A stretch of DNA of 64,000 bases from Liolophura sinensis. Lineage: Eukaryota > Mollusca > Polyplacophora > Chitonida > Chitonidae. Positions 23,112 through 34,516 of the stretch are shown one piece after another (positions within the stretch are counted from its first letter, which is position 1; every line of letters begins with the position of its first letter). The stretch spans positions 7,613,375-7,677,374 of the forward strand of contig NC_088297.1 of assembly GCF_032854445.1 (NCBI RefSeq), given 5' to 3'. A program made the translations under genes and the position numbers. Below the pieces are notes generated by a model. The model saw nothing but the letters and a program-made list of their open reading frames with translations. It was not told the DNA's origin and made no database searches.

Positions 23112-24582
23112 TAGCATTATGCCATCGTCGAACGCAGTATATATGTCCATACAGCAATTCCTCTTAAATCAATCGACAAAACAGTGATACTTGATAAATT
23201 ATTAATTTATTCAAACGTAAAATTAGGGGCCTATCCTGATATACTGCGAGACTACACGCGTTTCAATGAACGAGTAAGATGTACATACTTGAGGCCAACT
23301 TTCTGTGACTCACTACTTCTGTAAACTTCCTAAAACCAAGGGAACGAAATGTTTAAATATAACGCACAGCATGCATTCATTATAAACGTTCATCGCAAAG
23401 ATGTTTGTAACAATTATACCAATATACTTCACCTGATACAAATGTATGTATAACCTATAAGCCTAAAGCAGCTGTTCAAACGAGAAATACAGCAGTTGAG
23501 GTATCGAATAGAGAGCTTAAGTATCCCTACAGGGCTAATTTAACCACCTCTTCGTGAGGGTTGATAACTAGCTTCAGAATTGCGGCTAGCAAGGCCGATC
23601 AACACCACACAAATGAATAAATAAATTAATACATGAGAGGGTATATTTCGCCATCTATTTTTTTTACATTTTACTCCCTACTTCCATTGAAACAAAGTTA
23701 CGCCCAAGACGGTTGGGTCACACACAACCCTTTTGTTGGAGAAGTTACAAACGCTGATGACAATCAGGGTCATCGTTTCAATACACAAATACTTATTTTT
23801 AATTATTATTTATCAAGACTACTGCTAAGGAAGAATTTTAAAGCAAAAACCATGGAATACCATCCTAAATCTGGTGAATAACTGATAGACTTTGAATTGG
23901 TGGAAGAAGCCTTTATCTTTTAGGCAATGCCAAAAAGGAAAATCAAGCAAATCTAGCGAGGCAGCTTGTTTAATATCGTCTATTCTAATCACTTATCGAT
24001 TATTCGCGCACACAAGCTGCTTTGCCTCTGTTGACCATGGATTTGGGTATTTCATTAACTAATACAAAAACATAATTAGTAATATATCAAAAGTGTGTAG
24101 TTCATGGTGGCAGACTGTCCCATTACAAGTCATGTGGTCAAAAGTCTTCAGGAAAATGAGAAATCATATGGAAAACGAGGTTTAGTGTCTTCCCTGTAAT
24201 CTATGACCAGCGCATGGGCCTAATCCAAGTATTACAAATTTCAGAATCTTGACATTGTATACCACACACATTTTCAGATTTCATTTTTACCCCAAACAAT
24301 TTACAAGTGAATGCTGTAAAGGATCTGTGTCATTCGAAAGACGTCTTTTCTAAAAGGTGTAGGATCTTTGGGTGTGCCGCAATCTCACTAGGCCTGTGAT
24401 CTCACCTATAGTGGGTTTATCTCCAGACCTACGTCAGGACGTTGTCAGACACCTGTCGAGGATCACTGGTTTTCTCCAGGCTTTACCAGGTTTCCTCTTG
24501 CCACAAATCTGGTCGTCGCAATTTAAGTAATATATTCTCAAGAATTCCGAAAAAAAAAACGCATCAATCAGCATCAACCCTT
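23112..24582. other. Non-coding interval
   Basis: No gene recognised. A plus-strand frame at 23633-23881 is preceded by SINE-like tail sequence (aatgaataaataaattaata) and has no family features. Confidence 0.3.
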
Positions 24583-24989
24583 TCATAAATACAAAATGAT
24601 AGCGATTGTGAACTGTAACCCGATTGTATAAGGGTAGGCAATAATCACTCTGACACTGAAAAGTTTGCTGCAAGTCCATTGTCCTTTGGTTGAGTAAATG
24701 TCTGAACAGGAGCTACGATTAGAATGAAAATCTGGATTTGAACCGATGTCGGAAGACACTTTGCTGATGAATGAGAGTGAACTGTCGTTGTGACTCGGTT
24801 CTGTCTTAAACTGGTCGAGGGACTCCGTCGCCAAAAGTCGCCGGATCCGCTGTCTCTCTCGACATCGCCTCTGCCTCATCTTGGCAAGTTCCCTCAGTCG
24901 TAACTTTTTTGGTCCGGCGTTCGAAAAACCCCCTTGAACCTCGTGAGTATTTTTGATCGTAAGACCCTCTGTACCAGCTCAAATCGGCA
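24583..24989 (-). CDS. Possible terminal exon with basic region and SUMO-type motif
   Basis: A strong acceptor (TCTGTTTTTGTTTTTAG, minus strand, just above 24989) opens a phase-1 frame: VADLSWYRGSYDQKYSRGSR then GFFERRTKK. At a run of six As (plus tttttt, about 24906-24911) the continuation lies in another frame: LRLRELAKMRQRRCRERQR then IRRLLATES, DQFKTEPSHND and a Ser-rich stretch to a stop at 24583. With five As the two parts read through. The highly basic middle could bind nucleic acid or be a nuclear signal, and FKTE fits a SUMO site. No known family. It may be a terminal exon of gene 2 or of an unseen gene. Confidence 0.4.
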
Positions 24990-26714
24990 ACTAAAAACAA
25001 AAACAGAAAAAAACACAATTTAACTATTGGTTTGGTGTTTTACAACGAACAAAGTGCGTTTCATCTCAATAAATGCGAGGTACACCGACAAGCTTATGCA
25101 TGGTTTGACAACTCGAACTTGAACCTTGTTCCACAGAGCAACTATGCTATAGAGGTTGTTTGTAACTATAAACATGGCAGCATATACTTTTAGCATGTGT
25201 TGCCATGAAAGTTACAATCAACTTATAGTCTAGAGTCGCTTGCGGAACAGGTCTCAGGACCCAGAGCCCACAAAAAACCACAACATCTCACCAAGTATAC
25301 ATGTACTTGATAAACCGCTGATTGTTAAGTAATGCCGCAGTGAAACCAGTAAGAGCTGGACATGAACATGGGACAAACTGGACAAGTGGTCATCATCTTC
25401 ACGGTGAGAGATTAGACAAAGTAGCCTAACAACACACACTCACATCATTACGCTCGGTTTCTTGTAAGTATGGTATATGCATACAGAATGGGGCGGACTG
25501 TGGAGATATAGCAATTCCTGGGTTATGGCGTGCAGACTTAGTCACGAACGTTTGGGTAACCATGCAATATATCAAGGCAACGGAAAATAATTAAATGGTC
25601 CATGAACATACACTATAAAACAAACACTAAGGAAAACGAAAAAAACAAAGAGAGAGAGAGAGAGAAAAAAAAACAGAACCCATGGGTTTAAAAGTGGTGT
25701 AGTTACTGTGCAGTGCAATTGCAAGATTATGATAGACGTTATTACCCGCACAAATGTGGGTCAACTGATCTAACGACAATGACTCGTTGTATTTAACGGT
25801 AGGTCCAACTTATCTGTGACTCTCGGTTGTAAAACATTAGGTTTTAAACGATGCCATCGTTAGATGTTTAGGACCTATATTCATCGGCGTAAAGATGAAC
25901 CTGCTGTAACATAGCGGACGAATAGAATTTCATGCTGACTCTGGCGAGAGCAAATCTGTAATACCGAACCTAATTCCTATAAATCGGAGCAGTGCAGTAG
26001 TTTGTGTTTGACAATCTCCCGAAGAAAAAAAATACTCACATTTCCCCATAAAATTGAGTCGGCCCAAATTTAACGACTCGGTCACGCTATCCGCAACAAA
26101 CATTTTTTTTAAACCATGGGCTAATCACTGGAAATGCGACCATTTGCATCATGCAGCTAAAGCTTGCGAACAGACAACACTAAAATTGAGGACATACCTT
26201 GGCCGAAGTTTTATCAACTAAGCATAGTGTATTACAATAAGGATGATATACGCGGCTTTACATGCCCAAATAGAAGAAAACCTAACGGAGATGCTAGAAC
26301 ACACCGAGACAGTACACTCTAAAACTGGAACTACTTCGGTAAATTGGTGACAGGTCTCACGACCTCAGAAATGCCCTCAGAGGATTCTCTCTGCTTCATT
26401 TCCACAACCAAAAATATTTTTTCAACCATTTTTTAATCCTATCTTAAAACCCCTCTGTTTCATGTGCTTTTTCCGTCAGTGGTCGGGAATGGGTGGGGAA
26501 TTTTCGGAAATTACGTCATCGATGAACATACTGGCAGCGCGGGATCAGCTTAGCGCCCCTAATGAGGGCTCTCCCAACCAAAATTGTTTTGACAGCTATC
26601 ACCGTTGAACTAACCACTGCAGGCTATTTAATTTCCGCACTGACTACTGGGGCCTTAGGAAAACTGTGACTTAAAAACCATTTTTACACTCCAATAATTT
26701 TCGGATTTGGTATC
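24990..26714. other. Non-coding interval
   Basis: A short (GA)n tract lies at about 25650-25665. Otherwise no coding or repeat feature I can support. Confidence 0.3.
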
Positions 26715-27575
26715 AAGGTTACCAAAGAACTCGCCTGTAGGAGACGCATGAAATCGTGAATTTGGTAATTTACGGTAATTAAAGGAGCAGAAAACTATAA
26801 AAATGACACTACATGCTGAAAAGAGCTTTTTTTTTTCTTTCTGGTGGTGCCTGCTGCATAATTTTGCGATTTTTCCTCGCCATACACATAAAGCCTGAAA
26901 ACAGCAAAGCTGGCATAAATCGCTGAGTCCATCGCGTCCTCCATCTTTAACACCTTGTAATCTATGCTGGGAGTGTGTTGCCTCTCAGCCAATGAGAGTC
27001 GTCTGCCGGCTTGATCGTGTAAACTCGGAACCTACGTCCAACATTCCGGTTTCTCGATCGTCAAGTGCTGTTCGCTACCTTCTGGGAAGAAGAGTTCTAC
27101 CGGAAATGTACAACCTGCACTTCGATGGTTTCCGACGGCAATTCTCCTCCTAACGCAGAAGACTTCAGGACTAATTGTTAGGCAAAATGGAGCCCCCCCT
27201 CCCCCCCACCCCACCACAGCGGATTTTGGCTCTGACTTTATTTATAATTTATCAACTTGGCACATCCCCATTGTGTCATTGTGCTTTAAATGCCAGTAAA
27301 ACGCCAGATCAATACATGCTGTACTTTTTAAGATACCACCTCTACCATATTGCCAAACATCTAATACATAATACACTGTCAGGAATTTGATAATTCAGAA
27401 TTACTTACTATGCACACAAATTATCAACGATGGAATATCCCCCTCGCGCTATTGTGCTCTACAAACGTGCAATCCCTGATCTCAGTACTTGCAGTACTTT
27501 TTTAAATATTTTGTGTAACATTGCTTTCCCTATTATTGGACGCCGACGCTCAGGGTACGACATAAGCTACGTCTG
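26715..27575. repeat. Repeat E, second copy, interrupted by element F
   Basis: Left part 26715-26782 (gaactcgcctgtaggag ... ggtaatttacggtaattaa) matches the copy at 17455-17550; right part 27248-27575 (aatatccccctcgcgctatt, gtaacattgctttccct) matches 17555-17880. The 465 bases between, 26783-27247, are the inverted F segment also found at 20465-20865. So F inserted into E. Confidence 0.65.
26783..27247 (-). mobile_element. Element F, second copy, inserted in repeat E
   Basis: Inverted copy of the core at 20465-20865, keeping the CCAAT-type box and the start of the open frame (MEDAMDSAIYASFAVFRLYV on the minus strand). The frame ends in a lysine run from a poly(T) tract. No flanking MITE-B arms here, so F moves or was copied on its own. 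Termini are not sharply defined. Confidence 0.6.
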
Positions 27576-27949
27576 CACTTTGTACCGGAGAGCTAAAAAA
27601 AAAAAGCTAAGAAGCTTTATGTAACTTAACGTGTTTGGTCACATCTTCATATCCTTTAAAATATAACATGATTAACAGCCAAACCAACAAGATTCACATC
27701 ATAATACACATTTATTTTACGACTGCTCACGTACATTCGATAAACACGATAGAAAAGGAAGTGTCCATCAAACATGTATACACTATAAACATTGCTGACA
27801 TCTAAACACTCGTAAATACTTTTAAATTCGGTATACGTGTATATAAGCTACCGATGAATGGACTATTCGTTTCACACTGACAAAGTATGCAACAGTGTAA
27901 AACATATCGATAATGTTTTTTCTTGAATTTTAACTGGCACTTTCGAGGC

Positions 27950-28203
27950 CTGGTCATCATTTATTTGACAGTAGTCTTAAGCCGTGTTGAGGAATATTTC
28001 ACTAATGTGAAGGCGACCAGCATTATGGTGGAAGAAAACGACACACGTAAGGAGGAAACACACGACCGTCCGCATGTTACTGGCAGACCATACTACGAGG
28101 CCAACATGAGCTGGACTTGAACTCATAGCGATGACCGTAGTAAGATCTTGGATCATTACGCTGGGCTAGCCCGCTATTAAACCTCTAACCTCACGGAGGC
28201 CCC
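27950..28203 (-). repeat. SINE family 1, near full length but diverged
   Basis: Core (gcgaccagcattatggtgg), ctggacttgaactcatag (B-box complement) and tRNA head end (cattacgctgggctagcccg, ctcacggaggcccc). One of few copies here that keep both promoter boxes, though mutated. Confidence 0.8.
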
Positions 28204-29882
28204 CCACAAAACCACTACAGACCCCGACTGCTTGTGCATTATGTGAGTTGATCGTAACTAACACTGCAACATTATGCCCTGACAAAGTCACGACACCTAG
28301 AATGTTGGTGTTTGGGGATGTCACTGAGGGTCACATGCTATTGCTCTGAAACTGCGCTGAAGCGAAAATGGTGCACGTAACTGATCTTTGACACTTTTCA
28401 ATTTTCATCACCACAGTACACAAAATGCGTACAACAGAAATCTTAAAATTCAAGAAGTGTATCTTGCTAACCCAAAGAGCATCATAATCATCCCGTTGAT
28501 GACAACATGAATCACTTGAGAATATACTATCATCGATATTTAACAATACAGCGTCCCAGACTGAGTAGTCTGTAGTCTGCTGTTTCAAGGGATGCAAGAT
28601 TTGTCTCCCTTATTTGTGGGGTAGTGGGGTTTCACCTGACTTAGACGACGTGGGGAATATATGTAAAGACGACATGGATTCTTACAGCATAAAGACTAGA
28701 TATACACCAGGCTGAACAAACAACAGTTGCATGTAAATTATAGAACTAATACATCTCTGTGAATGTACAAATACTTGAAATGTCAATGCAGAGACATTTG
28801 TGAGGTATCTCAATGATGTTTTTGTCCCATTTGACAATCGAACGGACACACATTTAAGTACATGTATGAAGTGAACATTCAATCACTAAAACTCTGAACG
28901 ACACGTATTCTTAATATACATGCATACATGTATATATGCTGCATCTTCTTAGAATTGTTACTGGGATATGTAGAGCTATTTACGCTCCTAAATAGAATGG
29001 ATAGCCACATAACAAAATTCTAAACTTTTGACACGTGCAACAATTTCATGTAATATTGATAATTTTTGGGACAAAGATTTCAATGTGAAATGTTGCCCTC
29101 ATCGTCTATCTATCCTTTGGAGTTTTGCTTTTTTTTCAATTAGTTCATGCCCTTAGTTTACAAAGATGTTGTGCCTAGTGCCTAAAATGAGCTTTTACTG
29201 CTGAAGAAACACACAAAAACTGCCTAAATTTCTCGGTACACATCCCAGTAACTCTTTATATATTCTTGCCCATGTAATTCAAAGAACAAAAAAGACAACA
29301 TAAACACCGTTGATATCAGAAAAAAATCACAAAAACACTTTTCCGCGCGACACAAATTTTGACCCATAGTGAGCTGAGAGTAAATTATGTATGCCATATT
29401 GGCCTGGGGGCAGGTCATCTTCCACACACGTCATGTAAGACCACATGAATCCTGCCCCAATGCACTGCCAGCACTTGAAACCCTGGGAAAGCCGACAAAT
29501 TCCCTGTCCATAACTGGCACTAGATCTGTATACAGTCTATATACATAAGGTAAAAGGTGTTCTTATTTTCAAAACCGTAAAATGGTGAAATTGTTAAAAA
29601 CATACAATACTTTTTTTTATGTACCAATGCACATCTGTTGATGAGCAAAGCTAGAAGGCAAGCCAAATTTTGTAAGTGTTAGCCAAAGTCATCAAAGGTT
29701 CACCTCAGTGCACTGTGAAATAATCTATTCTATCCTAAAATTCTGAATACTGCAGTGACAGAAATCCATATTAAAGCCAAATTTGAGTTTTAAAGAACTG
29801 GCAACTGGTCCAATAGCCAAGCACTGATGCCTTTTTGTCTTCTAAACAAAGCCAGGAGGTAAGGCTTTAGCAAAGTCACTTG
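28204..29882. other. Non-coding interval downstream of gene 2
   Basis: Would contain the 3' UTR of gene 2. I see no clear minus-strand AATAAA close to the stop. No other gene or repeat recognised. Confidence 0.3.
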
Positions 29883-30276
29883 TTACATTTCTTCAAATGA
29901 TTGTTGAGGCTGGCCCGCCATACAAATGCCACCCCAACATCTAGGGCACTTTCGTTCAGGTTTTGCAGCATGGATGCGCAGATGCTCTCTGAGGTAGCGT
30001 TTCTTCAAGAACAATTCGTGCAAAACGGGCACGGCAGCGGTTGTGACTGAACCTTCCGTTCCTCGACCACATGCGACACTTCAATGTGCAACAAAGCCTC
30101 TTCCTTTGACAGGGACACTTCACAGTTCTCGCAAAAGAACAGGACGGCCGTCTTTGCCCCTGTGTGACACAGAGCATGCACAGTGAGGTTGTATTGGTCG
30201 GCGAAAGTTTTGCCACATATGTCACATTCGAAAGCCTGACTGCCCTCTGCCTGTTCCAGAGTCTGACCCTCCACCA
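29883..30276 (-). CDS. Gene 2 exon 3: C2H2 zinc fingers, frame-broken in finger 3
   Basis: A strong acceptor (CTTCCTTTACAG at 30277-30278, phase 1) opens VEGQTLEQAEGSQAF and then finger 1, CDICGKTFADQYNLTVH..H (C-x2-C-x12-H-x3-H). Finger 2 is CENCEVSLSKEEALLH....H (x11, x4). Finger 3 begins CPFC, then the frame hits a stop at 30005. One base further along, the sequence ELFLKKRYLREHLRIH completes a perfect C-x2-C-x12-H-x3-H finger, followed by a CPRC motif and a stop at 29883-29885. A single missing base near 30018-30020 explains this. The fingers would bind DNA in the nucleus. Whether the lost base is real or an assembly error cannot be told here. Confidence 0.75.
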
Positions 30277-31192
30277 CTGTAAAGGAAGAGAAAAGGATAT
30301 CATACAGCGCACCAATCAAACACAGCCTAGCTACCTGCCTAAGATCTGAACCAAGGAGAGCAAGAACCATGTAACTGCCTTTGCTGATGCAAAATGCAAA
30401 GAACACGCATGTGCCTCGTAGATCCAATACATGGAGAGTGAGTACAGCAGGAATGCTATATGCTGACAAACAAAATTTTCAACAGCATGGAAACCAGCCA
30501 ACAACAGCAAGTGCTTTAAAGTACAAAACAAACTACAGCTTTGAGTACATCAATGGCAGGAGCCAGGGCAAATCTGATACATGTGTGTATCTGGTAGGGG
30601 TGTACAAATCATGAACATTTCATAATGCTTTGTCGTTTTTATGCAATAAAAAGTTTTTCAGTGGCCTCAATTCAACCTAAATAATGAAAAGTAATGTATT
30701 TAAGAAACTGAACATGCATTGCCAAATACATGGATGCAGTTGGAATAGTTGGCGAAACATGTATCTTTACTTTTGGTTTCGTTTTCAGTAAAGCAATTGT
30801 GACACCATGAGGTCACAGAAAGATTGAACATATCTAACCAATGTGAGGCACATCCAGTTGACCTACTTGCACCAGTACAATGTTGTATGCATGTTCTTCA
30901 GTGACATTCCACCCCAGAATAAAACAGTCCTGATGACATCACATTATTTCCAGGTATGTTGTAGGAAAACGAAAATTTTATAGCCTACTTTATCTTCAAA
31001 TCTTTATTATGCCCTCAGTACGCCCAGCTCCAGTATTAATACAGCACAAGATATCAAAGCCATAAAATAGAAATTCCCTGACATAAGGTTAAAAGGAAAG
31101 CAAATAAAATAGAGCAAACTACATATAGATGATCAGGGATGTTTTTAACATCGTCATCAGTTCCGAGACATCCCAAAACATGGGAAGTCAGC

Positions 31193-31348
31193 TTACTTAT
31201 TTATTTATTCGATAGTTGTTTTACACTGTGCTCAAGGCTATTTCATTTACACGACTGCAGCCAGCATTATGATGTAAGAAAACTGGGCAGAGTCCGGCAG
31301 AAAAGCAAAAAAATCCACCCACAGGTTGCTGGCAAGCCACATACAATC
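31193..31348 (-). repeat. SINE family 1, diverged, in gene 2 intron 2
   Basis: Tail (ttatttatttattcgatag), diverged core (acgactgcagccagcattat) and ccacaggttgctggc. 5'-truncated. Confidence 0.75.
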
Positions 31349-32340
31349 TGAGATGTGAAATATACGTAAATGTCAGCACCAACTGGCACATTAACATGCT
31401 TAGAACAAAAATTCTAAGCCTTTTTGTAAAAAAATCATGAAAAAAAAACGGTAGGTTATATTAGTGAATTCAGTATCGCCAGCTGCTACTGTGTAAATCT
31501 CACAGTGGAAAACTGCTTACGTGCAAAAAATGCTTAGAAAACAGGGCATGTCAACGTTTCAACTGATTTCTCAATCCTGATAAATAAACTGAAGAGTTTC
31601 AGAAATATCTCGGGTTGGGCAAGTAGGACTAAGGCCACGACAAATTAAATTGTTGTTTTTAGAAGCAAAATACTGTTTTGTCAGAGGGGTATTAAAACAA
31701 AAAAAATTGACAATCCTTTTGTGGAATTTTGTGACTGTTTCAGCAATTTTTCTCTTGAAGATATATTTATATGACTGGAAAGCCACAATCTGAAAAAATC
31801 ATAAAACCTTCAAGATCGGACGAAATATAAAAAAAAATGGGATTTCTAGTTTTATTTTTATGCAGTGTTTGGATTTTTGAGCATCAGCTCTCCAGTAAAA
31901 CACAAAACTGCATCGCCTATTGACGGTGATGTACACAGTTCAATGGATTATGAAAATTTAAATTATTCTGCGGTAAATTCCTGGAAATTGAGTTGCATTG
32001 TCCAGAGATGAACTCTTCAGATAAACTGACATGTGAAAAATGACACTACACATGCTAATCCCTCTACTCCAGAACGCTGAAGTCCTTTGACATGTGTACA
32101 TGACAAAGAAGAACTTTTTGCCAAAGCCTATGTACATTTACCCCACAAATTTAAATTACTTAATCTAAAGGATAACATTAGTGTCTATCGCTATATTCAC
32201 AGATTTTTAGTCTGTTTTATGAGTAGAGGAAACCAGAGGCCTCGGAGTAAAACCACATAGTGGTCTTCAATGAAAAAAGCTGCGAATTGCTCCACAAGTG
32301 ATGTTGACCACTGACAAACATGCACATATATTGTCACCAG

Positions 32341-32468
32341 GGGGCTGTTTCTCATAAGGATCGTAATGTTCCGCCGGTCGCAAATACCATGGCAACATAC
32401 ACCCTCAGTATGCGACATCATGGTGATAGGGCCATCGTAACGTTACGACCCCTTTGAGAAACAGCCCT
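32341..32468. mobile_element. MITE-D, small palindromic element
   Basis: About 128 bases with imperfect inverted ends: ggggctgtttctcataagg at the left, and on the other strand agggctgtttctcaaaggg at the right. cag flanks both sides (32338-32340, 32469-32471) as a possible 3-base duplication. No coding content. Confidence 0.7.
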
Positions 32469-32796
32469 CAGGGCCCCAAGAGCAATGAGAGCAGGAGAAT
32501 GGACAAATTCCATGTCCAATGTCCGGTTTTTGGAACCAGCACTACATACGTCCATTCCCAGCAATGGGAAAGCAAGCATTTTACCCACTGGGCCACTTTC
32601 ACACTACATGTAATGTAACTCTTCAACCTTTTCGCATGCTTACAAGGTGTTACTTAAGCATATTCTGAGGATATTATTCTGTGCAGATTAAAAAAATTAC
32701 AGTATACTTTTTGTAAAAAAGTGAAAAAGGCTAACCTAACCAATGTAGCTTTGTCTCCAAAACTGCACTCAAAATTGCTTTTTCATACATGTATGC

Positions 32797-33553
32797 TGTT
32801 ATGTGCACAACTGCCGTCAGCTTCTAAATTTAGCTTGCCACTGTTTACATTTGCTAAGTTCAGGGCCTGCTGTCTGCCTCTACCTTAGAATATTCCAGAA
32901 TACGCTCAGTTCGGTGCCTGTTTGTGTACATCAAGTGTTCAGGAATTTTCTTATTCTCGACAATTCCACACCAGGCTATATAAGACCTATGAAAGCAGGT
33001 CAAAGGGAGAGAAAGGAGAGTTATTTGGATGCTTTCGCTGTGTGTAGGCCTTTTGTGCTGAATTTTGGTGTCTTTATAGCCTCTGGCTTTGTTATATCAT
33101 ATCTCCAACGAGCACTTGTTCAGTCCGAGCTTGTATATTTGATTCGTGCTCTTGTGTACACAGTGCTTATTAGTACACGGACCCTGTCTGTGGAATTTTG
33201 TGTATATTTCGTCATACACTCAGTTATACTGTGGATTTTCCCTCTTGTGAATTTGTTCTCTGAGCATTTACATGCATGCCTGTGTGGTGTATATTGTGGA
33301 ATATATGCGTCCGTTTGGACTTGACACCGTTGTACATGTAAGTACTTTAGTATTTGTATAGATACTGCTTTCATTTCTTGTTTAATTTAAGTACTTTAGT
33401 ATTTGTAAAAGTCTTGTTATCTGTTCTTGTTAAAGCTAATAAACTGTTGTAAAATAAAATCTGCTGGTTTTGGTTACCTTCTTGTGCGGCTAAACTGTCG
33501 TGTATTTCGAACAAGCCATCTCTTTATAATACAGACAGTTTGGGGTCGTAACA
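32797..33553 (+). mobile_element. Solo LTR of a retrotransposon
   Basis: 757 bases starting TGTTATGTGC and ending GGTCGTAACA (TGTTA...TAACA inverted ends), flanked by a perfect atgc duplication (32793-32796 and 33554-33557). Inside, in the right order, are a TATA box (ctatataag at 32976-32984) and AATAAA signals at 33438 and 33453. No second LTR or internal region is nearby, so it is a solo LTR left by recombination. Family (Ty3/Gypsy or BEL) cannot be fixed. A 173-codon open frame inside has no similarity and is probably chance. It lies in intron 2 of gene 2, opposite to the gene. Confidence 0.78.
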
Positions 33554-33942
33554 ATGCGAAAGGTTGAAGAATTAGGGTAAGCTGAAGCTAAATTCGGTAA
33601 AGACCCCATTGAATACTGGAACCTCATAATCTACAGGAGTGAAGGCGTCAACTGTCCCCCACACATAGAACCACACAATAGTGACTGAGCTCCATGTACA
33701 ACCACATGTAATTAGTTAGAAAAGATAACTTTATACACAAATCTAAATCGAACAGAACAGAGACTTAAAACTGCAGTCATGCTAAAGTCTTTTCCTTTTA
33801 AAATGTTTCAGTCTATATTTATACATTTTAATACATGGACATACAGGGTACACATACAGTGCCAATCTGAAAATGTACATATTTACATACGTGTATATAA
33901 TTGTTGGTCATTAGACGTCCGTATAAACTTACAGTATACATG

Positions 33943-34516
33943 TACAATATATTCTACATGTACAGCATATTTTACATGTACATGTACAGCATATTCTACA
34001 TGTACATGTACAGTATATTCTACATGTACATGTACAGCATATTCTATGTGTACATGTACAGCATATTCTACGTGTACATGTACAGCATATTCTACATGTA
34101 CATGTACAGCATATTCTACATGTACATGTACAGTATATTATGCATGTACATGTACAGTATACTATGCATGCACATGTACCGTATATTCTACATGTACATG
34201 TACAGTACATTCTACATGTACAGTGTATTCTACATGTACAGTATATTCTGCATGTACCTGTACAGTATATTCTACATGGACATGTACAGTACATTATACG
34301 TGTACATGTACAGAACATTATACATCTGCATGTACAGTATATTCTACATGTACAGTATATTCTACATGTACATGCACAGTACATTCTACATGTACAGTAT
34401 ATTCTACATGTGCATGTACAGTACTATTCTACATGGACATGTAACAGAACATTCTACAAATACATGTAAGGTATATTCTAACATGTACATGTACAGTATA
34501 TTCTACATGTTCATGT
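33943..34516. repeat. Minisatellite, 24-base unit with 18-base variants
   Basis: About 25 copies of tacatgtacatgtacagcat+attc, with shorter 18-base units lacking one tacatg. The hexamer step and the acatgt palindrome let both strands read open in several frames, giving false proteins of Tyr-Met or Cys-Thr repeats. Located in gene 2 intron 2. Confidence 0.95.

Noticed and set aside
32803-33324. 173-codon plus-strand frame with hydrophobic stretches
   Set aside because: Lies wholly inside the solo LTR, spans its TATA box and shows no family motif.
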